This document shows, piece by piece, positions 34,745 to 44,935 of a DNA stretch of 64,000 nt. Below the pieces are notes generated by a model, which had not been told where the DNA came from, searched no databases, and worked only from the letters and a program-made list of their open reading frames with translations. Numbering within the stretch: the first letter of the stretch is position 1; every line of letters begins with the position of its first letter. The stretch is from Hansfordia pulvinata. Its lineage: Eukaryota > Ascomycota > Sordariomycetes > Xylariales. The stretch covers positions 2,666,001 to 2,730,000 of the forward strand of contig BJKQ01000001.1 of NCBI GenBank assembly GCA_006538405.1. The letters run 5' to 3'. The translations under genes and the position numbers were made by a program.

Positions 34745-35881
34745 GGGTGTCCCCCGCCGAACAAAGCACAAGCGCTTCAACCTCAGCAGACAACCAATCA
34801 TGTATCAAAATGTAAACTTATATACAGGGGCAAGGTTTTGATCAGGACTCGCAGCATGCGGGAGTTTGGGTAATGAGTGCGGCCATAGCGGCTGTCGCAC
34901 CGCCTGCGTTGCATTAGAAGAGAACATTAGACCGTGGGAAAACGGATGGGCACGGATTGGCACGGGTTGGCTTTGGCGTGATTAACGGGGTTCTTCGCTT
35001 TCTCTAACTGCTTTCTTATGTTCTCCTAGCCCTTATTAGAATCCAACAGACCGAGCCGGCGTTGCTTGGGTATTCTCCAATAGAAACACGTATGGGCACG
35101 CAGCCCAGCTGAGGCGAGAGCACTCTTAGACACCTGCTTCACTAGTACCTCGATAAGTATTTATTCGTCTTGGTTCATCTTCACGTATATGGTATGGCCG
35201 TGGCCTATGGCACTTTTCGTCAGTAGCTGGCCATCTTTGCTACAGACAGCGCCTAACGAAACGCACACACACTGCTAATGGCAACCGAGAATATCTTATG
35301 AACAAAAGGAAATTTGGTCTATTGTCGCCTTCGTCGCTGCTTTCTCTTGCTCTATGATAACTCAAGAGGCAGACGAAATAAGATCGGTAGATAGTACAAA
35401 GGCTAGATGGACAGTGACCGACATGCTTCTCCTCACAGGTACTGCTGGTTTCTGACTTCCCCGTTCTTTTGGCGAGCCGCATCCTCTGGTCGTTATTTTT
35501 TTCTTCTTCCGGTTTGCATATATCCAGCTCTCTCCTCATCCGTCGCGTGGACATCCCCCCGTGTTGGTGGTTTGTAGCGATGCACTTTTGTCAAATGTGC
35601 AAAATGCCACACACAAGATGCCGAATGGCGCTGACATTGCATCGCCTGCACATGAGAACCATCTCTACTGGAGCAATCCTTCTTTCCGTTAATGTGGCGC
35701 GGATTTCGCCCACCGATCGTTTGTGCGCGATCAGGGCCTTTCACAACGCAGCCACTGCTTCCAGTCGAATTCCCGTAGATAGATGCTGTCCCTCGACGCA
35801 GCGACGATTCGCGCGACCTTTTTCGACTCTCAATGTCCTGACAGCGTCGGATTGAGGTGATGGCGAAGATAAGGCAAGCGA
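34745..35881. other. Convergent intergenic region between TPC1 and MIC26/27 genes
   Basis: It contains 3' flanks only. No gene, no octamer motif and no strong repeat were seen. Composition is more AT-rich than the flanking genes, as is usual for 3' ends. Confidence 0.5.
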
Positions 35882-36969
35882 TTATTTGCCCTTGCTGACC
35901 CAGCTCTCGACCAGATCGCGGGCGTCAGCGACCTTGTTGTCCACGTAGGCCCGAGAGATGTCGGCGTGAACGCGGGCGAAACGCAGACCTTGCTCAACGC
36001 CGTGGCGAGTGCGCAGGTGAGCATCGGCGACGGCAGGGAAGCGGCGCTCGTATGACCACAACAGATCGGACGTGTTGCCCATAGTAACGGGGATAAGAGC
36101 CCAGCCGGCGCTGATACCGAGGATCACGGGAAGAGCGGCGCGCACGACAATGTTGCGGTTGCGGGCGACAACGCTGCCGGCCATGGAAGCCACAAGAACG
36201 TAGACAAGGCCGGGCATGAGGCGCTCGCCGCTCTCGCGCGGGGGCGCAAGGGAGGCGATAGTAGAAGTCAGGGACTTCTCGAGGGCGAAAGCAGAGTCGG
36301 CAGCATTGTTGACAGTGTCTTCGGCAGCGGCTGCCTGGCGGTACAGGAACATGCGCGCTTTTCCGATCTGGACGGCGAGACGGTCGGTAGGCGTAGGGCC
36401 ACGGCTAGGGCTGGGCTGGAAAGTGTGGGAGTCGCTTTCGCGCGGCTGAGGCGCCGGAGTGGCGGCATCGCTGGAGAAGGCCGGAGTGGACTGAGGCTTC
36501 TCGGGGCTGGCTGGGGCCGCGGCGGGTATCGTCTGCGAGGCGGGCGAGGGCACGGGCAGGTTCGCCTTAGGCAGAGGGGCTTCGAACTCGTCGTATATAG
36601 GCTTCCTGGAGAATGTCTGAATAGGAATCATAGATGAGCACAGTGGCGGCAGAAAGAGAGGCGGCAAGGCGTACCTGTTGCTCGGAGGCGGGAGCTTCGG
36701 CAAAGGCCACAGCAGGATAGAGAGCGCCCCCAGCGAGGGTGGCAGCCACCAAGGGCGCGGCAGCACGCTGCAGAAAAACTTCGTCAGTAAAAGTCCGGTA
36801 TTGGCAGTTGGAAGGGCGCTCTGGTGGCAGCGCCATGGAGAAGGGAGCCAGAGATGTCGAGAATGGGGTGTTGTGACCGGCGGTATTTAGACGGCGCAGT
36901 GGGCAGGATTGCTGGGGCGTGAGCAGACGCAAGAGTACATACCCGACTCAACAGCACTCTCGCAGCCAT
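35882..36969 (-). CDS. MICOS complex subunit MIC26/MIC27 (apolipoprotein O family)
   Basis: Minus-strand exons 36969-36943, 36767-36675 and 36601-35882 give 279 aa. Exon 1 encodes MAARVLLSR and exon 2 RAAAPLVAATLAGGALYPAVAFAE, together a mitochondrial N-terminal segment. Exon 3 contains PIYDEFEAP, a Pro/Ser-rich linker, then the conserved apoO-type core: IGKARMFLYRQAAAAEDTV, LMPGLVYVLVASMAGSVVARNRNIVVRAALPV (two hydrophobic stretches) and LLWSYERRFPAVADAHLR, ending in a short helical tail. MICOS holds cristae junctions at the inner membrane; MIC26/27 subunits regulate its MIC10 branch. The last acceptor is GGAAG rather than CAG three bases earlier, chosen because only it keeps the frame. The gene is divergent from OCT1 across about 1 kb. 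I cannot tell MIC26 from MIC27. Confidence 0.85.
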
Positions 36970-37976
36970 GGTGCCCTCAAATGACGGTGTCGGCGTTGTG
37001 GCGGGATTTTTGGGCGGGTGCGGCGACGATGGGACTCCGAGGCAGACGGGAGGTGAGGCAGGGGAAGAAGTCGTTGAATTGCTGCTCGTCAGCGCGGGCG
37101 GGTCCGGGCGCAGTCGGGCCACGAGCACCAACCAGCGGCAGCGGCAGCACCTGCTGTGCCTGTGCCTGCCTCACGTCGGTAGTCGGGTACAAACAACTTT
37201 GCTCTTTCCCAGCGGCAGACTGAGGCGGGATTTTAGCGCTATCCCCGATCGGGCACGGACGCAATCGGGAACTTTGGACTTCTGGAACGAACTCCCGCCG
37301 GAGCTTCACAGGCAGGGCTGTTTTTTCATCCGAAGATTTTAGTTCCCCGATTCTCACTGCCAATTCTCCAACCCATTTCTAGCCTCATCCACTGCTGCTG
37401 GTCGATTTGGAACCGCTGGAAGTCACCTCGGCAGATGGATGAATGACTTGGTACTCGTAAACATGCCTAAAGGCCCCAGAACTGCGAGAACACCTGCAGC
37501 CCTGTGAGAAATCGCCCCGGAAAGCCCGATCAGGACCGCCGAGGAAGCCCTGCTTGGAGTACATGCATCCGTGCCGTCGTAGTGCAGGGCGACATGTACC
37601 ACACCAATCGCGCGCCCGGCTTTGGACCGAGCCGCGTCTTTCGTTCGAAGTCTGGTCTGGATCCCGTTGTCGCCGTCACAGGCATCGTGTTGCATTCTTC
37701 TTCTTCTTCACCCCGCCGCCCCGACGTCTGCTCTTGAATTTCTTGTGTTTCAAGCCAGCGACGTGTATCCTTGTTCTGCCAACCAGCTCAGGTTGCGTGT
37801 TCCTCTGACTCTCATTCTTCACCAGCGTGAATCTGCTTCACCCGCTTCTGTCTCTCGACCTCGAAGTCCACCCTCGACGGACGGAATTCTCTGCTCTTCC
37901 GAAACACCGCCCCGGCCTGGGCTCGCGCCTGCTCACGTAACCCCATCTTCGGCCCTCCTGTCATGAAGGTGGCGGC
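36970..37976. promoter_or_regulatory. Shared divergent promoter region of MIC26/27 and OCT1 genes
   Basis: 1,007 bp separate the starts of two genes for mitochondrial proteins transcribed away from each other. It has one TACTCGTA octamer at 37452 and a TTCTTCTTCTTC tract near 37697-37708 on the OCT1 side. No gene was seen inside. Co-regulation is an inference from the arrangement only. Confidence 0.5.
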
Positions 37977-40417
37977 ATGATCAAGACGCTCCGCCCCGGC
38001 ATGTGGACGTGCTCGCGATGCTTGCGCCAGCCCGCGCTGCTGTCGCCCGCGCGGTCCCTGCCATTGCGCCCGCGCCTTCAGCTTCGCTCGTGGCATTCGT
38101 CATCGCCGCGGCCTTTGCAGTATAATCCCGCCCACACGCCGCCGGTCGACCACGCCGCAAGCACCAAGCACGACGACGCCGTCTTGCGCGACATCTTCGA
38201 CTCGCCCCGGTCCTTCAAGTCCATTGCCAAGTCGTTGGGCCAGGCCATCAGCTCCGAAAATGTCGGCCTCTTCCGCAACAAGTACCTCACCTCGGCCGGC
38301 GGCTTCAATACCTTCGCTCAGGTCACGATCAACAGGGCCCAGAGGCTGGTTGACAGGGTTCTGGCTGCGTCTACCACCGAAGAATACAAGAGCATCGTCA
38401 AGGATCTCGACCGTCTGAGCGACCTTCTTTGTCGCGTCTTGGACGTATCAGACTTTGTCCGTGTCACTCACCCCGACACCAGAATCCAGGCCGCCGCTCA
38501 TCAGGCCTGGTCCATGGTGTACCAGTACATGAACATGCTCAACACCACCACTGGCCTCAGCGACCAGCTCGCCGTCGCCCTTGGCAACCCGGAGGTCTTC
38601 TCCAGTTGGAATGAAGAGGAACAGACCGTCGCTCAGCTCCTGCAACAAGACTTCTTGAAATCAGCTGTACACATGCCCCAGGAGTCGCGTGACGAGTTCG
38701 TCAAAGTCTCCCAGAAGATCAGCGACTTGGGCTGCTCCTTTACAGAAGACACGGGCCCAGCCCAGCCCTACATTGAGCGACGGAGCGACTGTTTCCATGG
38801 CCTTGACCCGCGACTTGGCCGCAAGTTCATCCGCGGCGGCACCATGCGACTTCCCACAATGTCACCTGAGGCTTCTGTAGCGCTCAAGAGTGTGTATGCC
38901 GAGGACACCCGGAAGGCCATCTATTACGCCACGCGCACCGCTTCGCCGAGATCCATCAAGGTCTTGGAGACCATGCTCAGGCTGCGTGCTCAACTCGCAC
39001 AGCTGTCGGGCTTCGAAAGTTACGGTCACATGGCTCTCCAGGACAGGATGATGGCGAAGTCTCCGGAGTCGGTGAATCAATTCCTCACATCACTGTCACG
39101 ACACAACGCTTCCCGGGTCTCGCACGACGTTGCCGATCTCTTGGCTCAAAAACGAAGCGAACTGAAGGACCCCGGGATTAGTGAGCTCCACCCGTGGGAT
39201 AAAGACTACTATATGGCGAGCATTCGCGACAGCATGCGATCCAGAGCCAAGCAAAGCGACTTCTTATCATCCTTCCTTTCTCTGGGGACTGTGATGCAGG
39301 GCCTTTCGCGGCTCTTCAACCGACTCTATGGCATCCGTTTCGTACCCAGAGAAACGCTCCCTGGCGAGACCTGGCATTCGGATGTCCGGCGGCTTGACGT
39401 GATTTCAGACACCGAGGGTCATGTCGCTGTGTTGTACTGCGATCTCTTCTATCGCGAAGACAAATCGCCAAACCCGGCACATTTCACTGTACGTTGTTCG
39501 AGGGAAATCTCGCAGCTGGAGGTGCAAGAGGTCGCCGAGGAATGGGCCAGTATCCCGGATATGCCCCAATTCGAGTCTCCCTTGGACGCTGCCAACGACG
39601 GGATGCACATATCCGCTCATGGGGGGCCTATCAAACAGCTGCCGACCATCGCCTTGGTTTGCGATTTCCCGCAAATGGAGTCTCATCAGCCGGCCTTGCT
39701 GGATTTCTACCAGATGGAGACGTTGTTCCATGAAATGGGGCACGCAGTCCACTCGATCCTTGCCCGCACCTCGATGCAGAACGTCTCGGGCACCCGCTGT
39801 GCCACCGACTTTGCCGAGTTGCCCTCTACACTGATGGAGCACTTCGCTGCCGATGACACCGTACTGTCCCTATTTGCTCGCCACCACGCCACGGATGAAC
39901 CTCTGCAGCCCGGAATGGTGGCTGAGAAGCAAAAGGCGACCAAGCGATTCGAGGCCTCGGAGCGAGAGACTCAAATCATCCTGGCCATGATGGACCAAGC
40001 CTACCACTCGCCAGAGGTTGCCCAGGCTGGGGCGGACCTCGACACATCGGCAATGCACCGAAATCTACAGAGACAATTTGGGAAGCTGCCCCGGACGCCC
40101 AAGGGACGAGCTGGCAAGGCTTCTTTGGTCATCTGTTTGGATACGGAAGCACCTACTACAGCTATCTGTTTGACCAAACGTTATCAGAGCAAGTGTGGCG
40201 GGTCGTGTTCTCCTCGGGCCAGAACGGTGGGGCAGTGAGTCGTGAGAACGGCGAGCGACTGAAGGAGAATCTTCTGAAATGGGGTGGTAGCCGCGACCCT
40301 TGGAGATGCCTGTCGGACACGCTGCAAGACAAGAGGCTTCTTGCTGGCGACGAAGAGGCAATGAGGATCGTCGGCACGTGGGGCGTCACCAAAGACAACT
40401 CGCCTCGTTCTCGTTGA
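37977..40417 (+). CDS. OCT1: Mitochondrial intermediate peptidase (one frameshift near the C terminus)
   Basis: Intronless, 2,441 nt plus one missing base gives 813 aa, the usual size for fungal OCT1. The N terminus is an Arg/Ser-rich presequence (CSRCLRQPALLSPARSLPLR). The M3 metallopeptidase zinc site is FHEMGH (His585, Glu586, His589), with the third ligand in the downstream ELPSTLMEHFA segment. Typical OCT1 blocks include ISSENVGLFRNKYLTS and YYMASIRDSM. One C is missing from the C4 run at 40089-40092; the sequence should continue PPDAQG, SWQGFFGHLFGYGSTYYSY, VWRVVFSSGQNGG, which is present intact in the next frame to the stop at 40417. As written, the frame ends early at 40238 in unrelated residues. 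OCT1 removes an octapeptide from imported proteins after MPP cleavage. Confidence 0.92.
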
Positions 40418-41300
40418 TTGACAAACACCTCCACGAGGCATGACTGTACATAGATATCCAGCGTGTAATTATTACATGTGCCAGGTCAGAATCGGCTATA
40501 TACCCAATTAACCCATGTTCACACCTCGTTATGTATTTGATCGAGCACAGTGGGTGTGCTGACGGAGCCCATAGAAAGAGCCACTCAAGTTCAGGTAAGG
40601 TTGCCTCGCAAACCTTGTACATGTATGCGCGCGGGGCTTCTACCGGCACGGTCTGAAGCCGGCGAGTGGCTTGACTGCTCCCAGCCAACCCAGAATCGCT
40701 ACCTACCTACTGCCGTATATACGACAGAGAGGAGTGAAGGCTTCAATGTTGTTTCCCTGGGCATTGAGGTCCCAGCATGTGATACTGCTTCCTTGGAGTA
40801 TGACGCCCAGACTGAGCGCACTTTCCTCATTTTCAACTGTCTGCTGGTCCCGCCGTTGGTGGTGAGAGAGCGTCAGAGGCCGTCACTGCCTCGAAGAAAT
40901 GTGTACGTAAAGAAGAGCGACTGCCGTTGTTGCTTTGTTGGTCAATCACATTGGGTGCGACTTCCCAACTGCTTCCGAGAGGCAAGATCTGCCAAAGGTT
41001 CTTATTGAAGTCTTGCCCTTCGTCCCCTGTTCCGGTCTCTTCCTCTCTTCTTCCCAAACAAACACCAATATTTTCATCACGACATTGCTTCCACCGAGTC
41101 GTCCGACTACTAGCTTCTACTTCTTTCTTTACCCCCCCCTCTCTCCATCGCTGCAGCTTCACCTTCATTTCCATTCTGCTTCGTCCAGCCCACCAGCCTG
41201 CCATCCTATTCCAACGCCAGCACAGATACCGACTGTGCTCGCCTCCACCCCTGATTGGATCACCAGCCAACCATCTCGCATCCCCATCGCATCCTTCAAG
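40418..41300. other. Intergenic region between OCT1 and the second WSC gene
   Basis: No gene supported. TACCTACCTACTG lies at 40699-40711. The last 200 bp (41040-41240) is a C/T-rich leader of the WSC gene. Confidence 0.5.
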
Positions 41301-41885
41301 ATGGTTTCCCCCATGTTCGTCCTGAAGGTGGCCGGCGTCATCACCACCCTACTTTCTGGTCTCGCTGGGGCCCAGGATTCATGGCACAGTCCAGGCGACC
41401 TGCAGATCGCGCATGGCAGCCGCGGGTACGAGTATGCCGGGTGTTGGCCCTTCCTCAACGGCCAACTTCCCCTGTGGAGAGGCGTTGCAGTTGAGCCTCA
41501 TGGAAGCCAGCCCCTCGATGTGCCCGCCTGCTTGAGCATGTGTCGAGACCTTCCCAACAAGGGTGTGCACTATCAATTGGCTGCACTCCATGTGCTGACA
41601 GGCGGGATAACGGGATGCTCGTGTGCTATGGATCTTGCCAAGGGCGCCAAGAAGACCGCTGACAGCAACTGCGACGTCCCATGCTCCGGGGAGACCAACT
41701 ACGCCTGTGGAGGTGTTCAACACATCACTCTGTACAACCTCACCCATCCTGAAACCAAGGTCAACGACAACAACGCTGGCCACAGAGATTCATTCGCTGG
41801 GCAGAAAGGCGACGTCTCAGCCGCCTCTCTGACAACGCCCATCGGTATTTTCGGAGCGCTACTTCTGGCTGCGCTGACTCTGTGA
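41301..41885 (+). CDS. Small WSC-domain protein, secreted and probably GPI-anchored
   Basis: Single exon, 194 aa. Signal peptide at residues 1-24 (ending GLAGA). A WSC domain follows with eight Cys in the family pattern: AGCW (Cys48), CLSMC, GCSCAM, CDVPC and YACGG. The C terminus is hydrophobic (TPIGIFGALLLAALTL) with no following basic tail, matching a GPI-attachment signal. Unlike the other WSC protein in this window, the Ser/Thr stalk is almost absent. WSC domains bind glycans in the fungal wall; a role in wall architecture is an inference. The segment GYEYAGC just before the domain is encoded by a TACGAGTA octamer (41427-41434). The start is preceded by a C-rich leader (ATCCTTCAAG before ATG). 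Confidence 0.8.
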   Translation: MVSPMFVLKVAGVITTLLSGLAGAQDSWHSPGDLQIAHGSRGYEYAGCWPFLNGQLPLWRGVAVEPHGSQPLDVPACLSMCRDLPNKGVHYQLAALHVLTGGITGCSCAMDLAKGAKKTADSNCDVPCSGETNYACGGVQHITLYNLTHPETKVNDNNAGHRDSFAGQKGDVSAASLTTPIGIFGALLLAALTL

Positions 41886-42684
41886 GAGTATGGTTCGGTT
41901 TGTGATTGTGGGTGAGCAGGGACCTGGAGGATGGCCGAGGCACAATGGCTTGTGGAGATCGCGGCCTTTTGTTGAGTCTGGCCTCACGGCGGAGGGGTTG
42001 AAGATGTAGCATCATGGCTATACAATATCACTACAACCAACACTAATACACTTGACCCGCCCTACGGATGTCCCAATCTTGTGTGAACTGCCCAGTGGTG
42101 TCCTCGGCTTTACTGAAGCACTGCTATAATAGTAGCGTATAGTTTTCGACCCTCATGAGCGTGACCTAGAAGGCTGGTGATGCGACGGTGTTTTTGCTTG
42201 CGGCTGATTCGAATTCGTCTTTCGTCAATAATCATAGGCGCTTTGGGACCTGGGCCCAACTAAGCGCACGTTGGACCGCGACATACAACGAAAGCTCCGC
42301 AGGAGTCTGCTCGAGTTGTCTTGATAAGGTGGACTGAATTGTCTGCTGGTCTTTTAATGAGTTCCCTAGAATACACGTACATAAACGCAACCGATAATCC
42401 CGCTTCATTTCTTCTCGTCTCGTTTCATTTCACGTCATTCATGTCGTCAAACATCGTCTAATCCGGGCCTCTGCAAAACGCTTGCCTGACCTCTCTTCAC
42501 CCAGCTGCCCCGGATCTTGATCACGCTCCAATTGATATTCCTTGCTGCATCACTTTGTGTCGAGAAGTGCGCGTCGCACGGCATTCTGTGCTTCTAAAAC
42601 CCAAACAACGCCGATGTATCCGTATCTTACACCGCTCCCCAGCCCGTCGATCTTTGGGCTGGGCTGGGCTATAGGTGGTACGCC
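41886..42684. other. Convergent intergenic region between WSC and BUB2 genes
   Basis: It contains 3' flanks only. AT-richer than the genes, with CATTTCTTCTCGTCTCGTTTCATTTCACG-type pyrimidine stretches around 42410. No gene and no octamer motif were seen. Confidence 0.5.
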
Positions 42685-44522
42685 CTACAAGGCGTGGTTG
42701 ACAATCTCGGCGTACACGTCGTCGGGGATCATCTTGACGATGGCGAGGGCAGTGCGCTTGATCGTGTCGGCCTGCAGCGCCGGGAAGGACCGCAGCAGCT
42801 TGTTGGGACTGGGAGGCCATGTCAGCAGGCAAGTCTCAACGGGGTAAGAGGGACGTGGCGGAAGAAGGGTGGGCAAAAGACAGAGGCGCATGGCATACCT
42901 CGCGGAGCCGAGAAGGTCGTTCCGCATCATGATGAGCTGGGCCACGATGCAAAGGATGTTGAGATGCGGGCCGTAGGCGAACAAGAAGTCCCACAGGCGC
43001 AAGACCTCGGGAAGCGGGGGCGTGCAGGCGCACAGGGTCAGGACGGAGGGGAAGGCGTAGATCTCGGCGGACAGGCCTTTGGAGGTGAGGTAGAGGCTGA
43101 GCTTGGCGTCGACGATGGCGAGGACCTTGTCGACGAGGGCCAGGCCGCGGTGGACGCCGTCCATGGCGCCGCGGATGTAGCCGGGGCACTCGCGGGTCAG
43201 CAGGCGGTGGAAGGCGACGAAGGCCTCGGCCTCGCTGCGGGCGGCGTACAGGAAGGGCGCGGCGAGCACGTTCATGCCCTGGACGTAGGTGCCGGGCTCC
43301 GAGGCGTTGGCGCCGCTGCCGCCCTCGGAGCCCTCGGTGGTGAGGGTCAGGGCGCGGGCGCGGTTCCTGGCAGCGGGCGAGCCGGGCGCGGGCGGGCCCC
43401 CGGGAGAGCCCATGCCGGCGGGCCCGGCGGCGGCGTTGCTCTTGCTGCTCTGGGGCCGGCTCATGCTCAGGCTCATGCTGCTGCTGCTGGACATGGGGCG
43501 GCGCTCCTCGTTGGCGTCGTTGAGCTTCCAGGCAATGGCGTTGAGGAGGCGGATCAGGCTGGCCTCGCTGACGCGGCGGCGGAAGAGGGGGTCGGTGGTC
43601 AGGGTGCGGAAGGTGTCGTTGCGGATCTTGGAGTAGGCCGGGGAGGCGCCGCGGTGGATAAGGCGCAGGTAGGCGTTGGTGTCGAGGACGGGGGCGTCGA
43701 GGAGGATCAGCCAGACGTAGATGCGGCTCGAGGACTGTTGGCAGGGTGGGTTAGAGTACGAATCAGTAAGAGAGGTAGGTAGGTGGCAAAGCCAAAGGAC
43801 GGGGGCCGCGCCGGAGGAGGGAGGCGAAGGTGGGAGGCTCACCATGCCGTCGCTGTCGCTCTTGATGCCCTGGTCCAGGACCTTGAGACGGGCGCTCTCG
43901 AGGGAAGCAGGGACGTCGCCGTCGGGGGGGCCGTCGCGGATCAGGCGCTCGAGGGACATGTTGTCGGCGGCGGGCGAGGTGCGGCTGAGGGCGGAGCGCC
44001 TGCTGTTGAGAGGGGCCGATGCGGCGGAGTGGTGGTGCAGGACGACGGGGGACGGGGCGTCCGAGTTTGCGCGGTGGCGCTGGGGGGAGCGGGCCGAGGC
44101 GGCGTTCCTGCCGCGGATGGGAGAGGGCGGGCGGCATGGTGGTCGAGCTGGTGGTGGTGGTGTTGGGAAGGGTGCTGCAGGACGTGGCTGTGGTCGCCGC
44201 GCAGGCGCTGCTGGGAGATGAGCGAGGGCTGGCTCGTGTTCCTGGCGGCGGCGCCGAGGTTGTGGGCGGACTGCAGCTTGCGCAGGGTGCGGTGCTGGGA
44301 CTGCGGCGAGGGCGGCGCCGGGTACAGCTGCGCGGGCGGCGTCAGGGAGGGCGGCGGCGGCGGCGCGTGGGAGGCATCGCCGATGAAGCCCGCGGCGGTC
44401 CGGCTGCTGCTGCTGTTGGTGTTATCGATGCTGTTGTCGGTGCCCTGGTCGGCGGCTGCTGCTTCTGCGTTGGTGGTGGTGGTGGTGACGACGGGGTTAT
44501 CTGGCGCGGGCGGGTTGGGCAT
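42685..44522 (-). CDS. BUB2: Mitotic checkpoint GTPase-activating protein BUB2 (TBC domain; one frameshift)
   Basis: Minus-strand exons 44522-43843, 43734-42899 and 42808-42685 total 1,640 nt; with one missing base, 546 aa. The TBC core reads SLERLIRDGPPDGD, YVWLILLDAP, YSKIRNDTFRTLTTD, a Ser/Gly-rich insert (about 70 residues), YVQGMNVLAAPFLY, FLFAYGPHLNILCIVAQ and PNKLLRSFPALQA, matching filamentous-fungal BUB2. With BFA1 it is the GAP for the Tem1/Spg1 GTPase at spindle pole bodies and restrains mitotic exit or septation. The N-terminal extension is Pro/Ser/His-rich (PPSLTPPAQLYPAPPS, SQHRTLRKLQSAHNLG). The extension and core are in different frames; a C missing from a coding-strand C run joins them, most likely the run at 44082-44087. 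Both introns are normal GT-AG. Confidence 0.88.
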
Positions 44523-44935
44523 GGTGGGCAGAGAGCCGCGGCGATTGTCGGGCAGCCGGGGCGCGAAGGGGCGGTCGGTGGCCGAGGACAGACTGGATTA
44601 TGGCCGCGGATGTAGAGGGGTGGTGACGCGGTAACCAGACAGCATCACGACCGGGGTGAGGGGCTCGGCTGGACGACGACTGGACTGGGGGACAGAGACT
44701 GACTGATGAGGGCCGACGACAAAGAACAGGAGGTTGGTTTGTGTGATGGCGGGCACGGTCCTGCCCCGCCACGCATTTCCAGTCGCTCGCAGCCGCGCTT
44801 GGAGCAACGTGCACTTATTATCAAACAATGATGTTCTGCCTCGAGCGCGAGCTAGTCTGGAATAGGTATCCATGTAAATAGACCATCTATATGCGGTTAG
44901 ATCAGTGAAGTGCCCTGCGAACGGAGTACGTCCAG

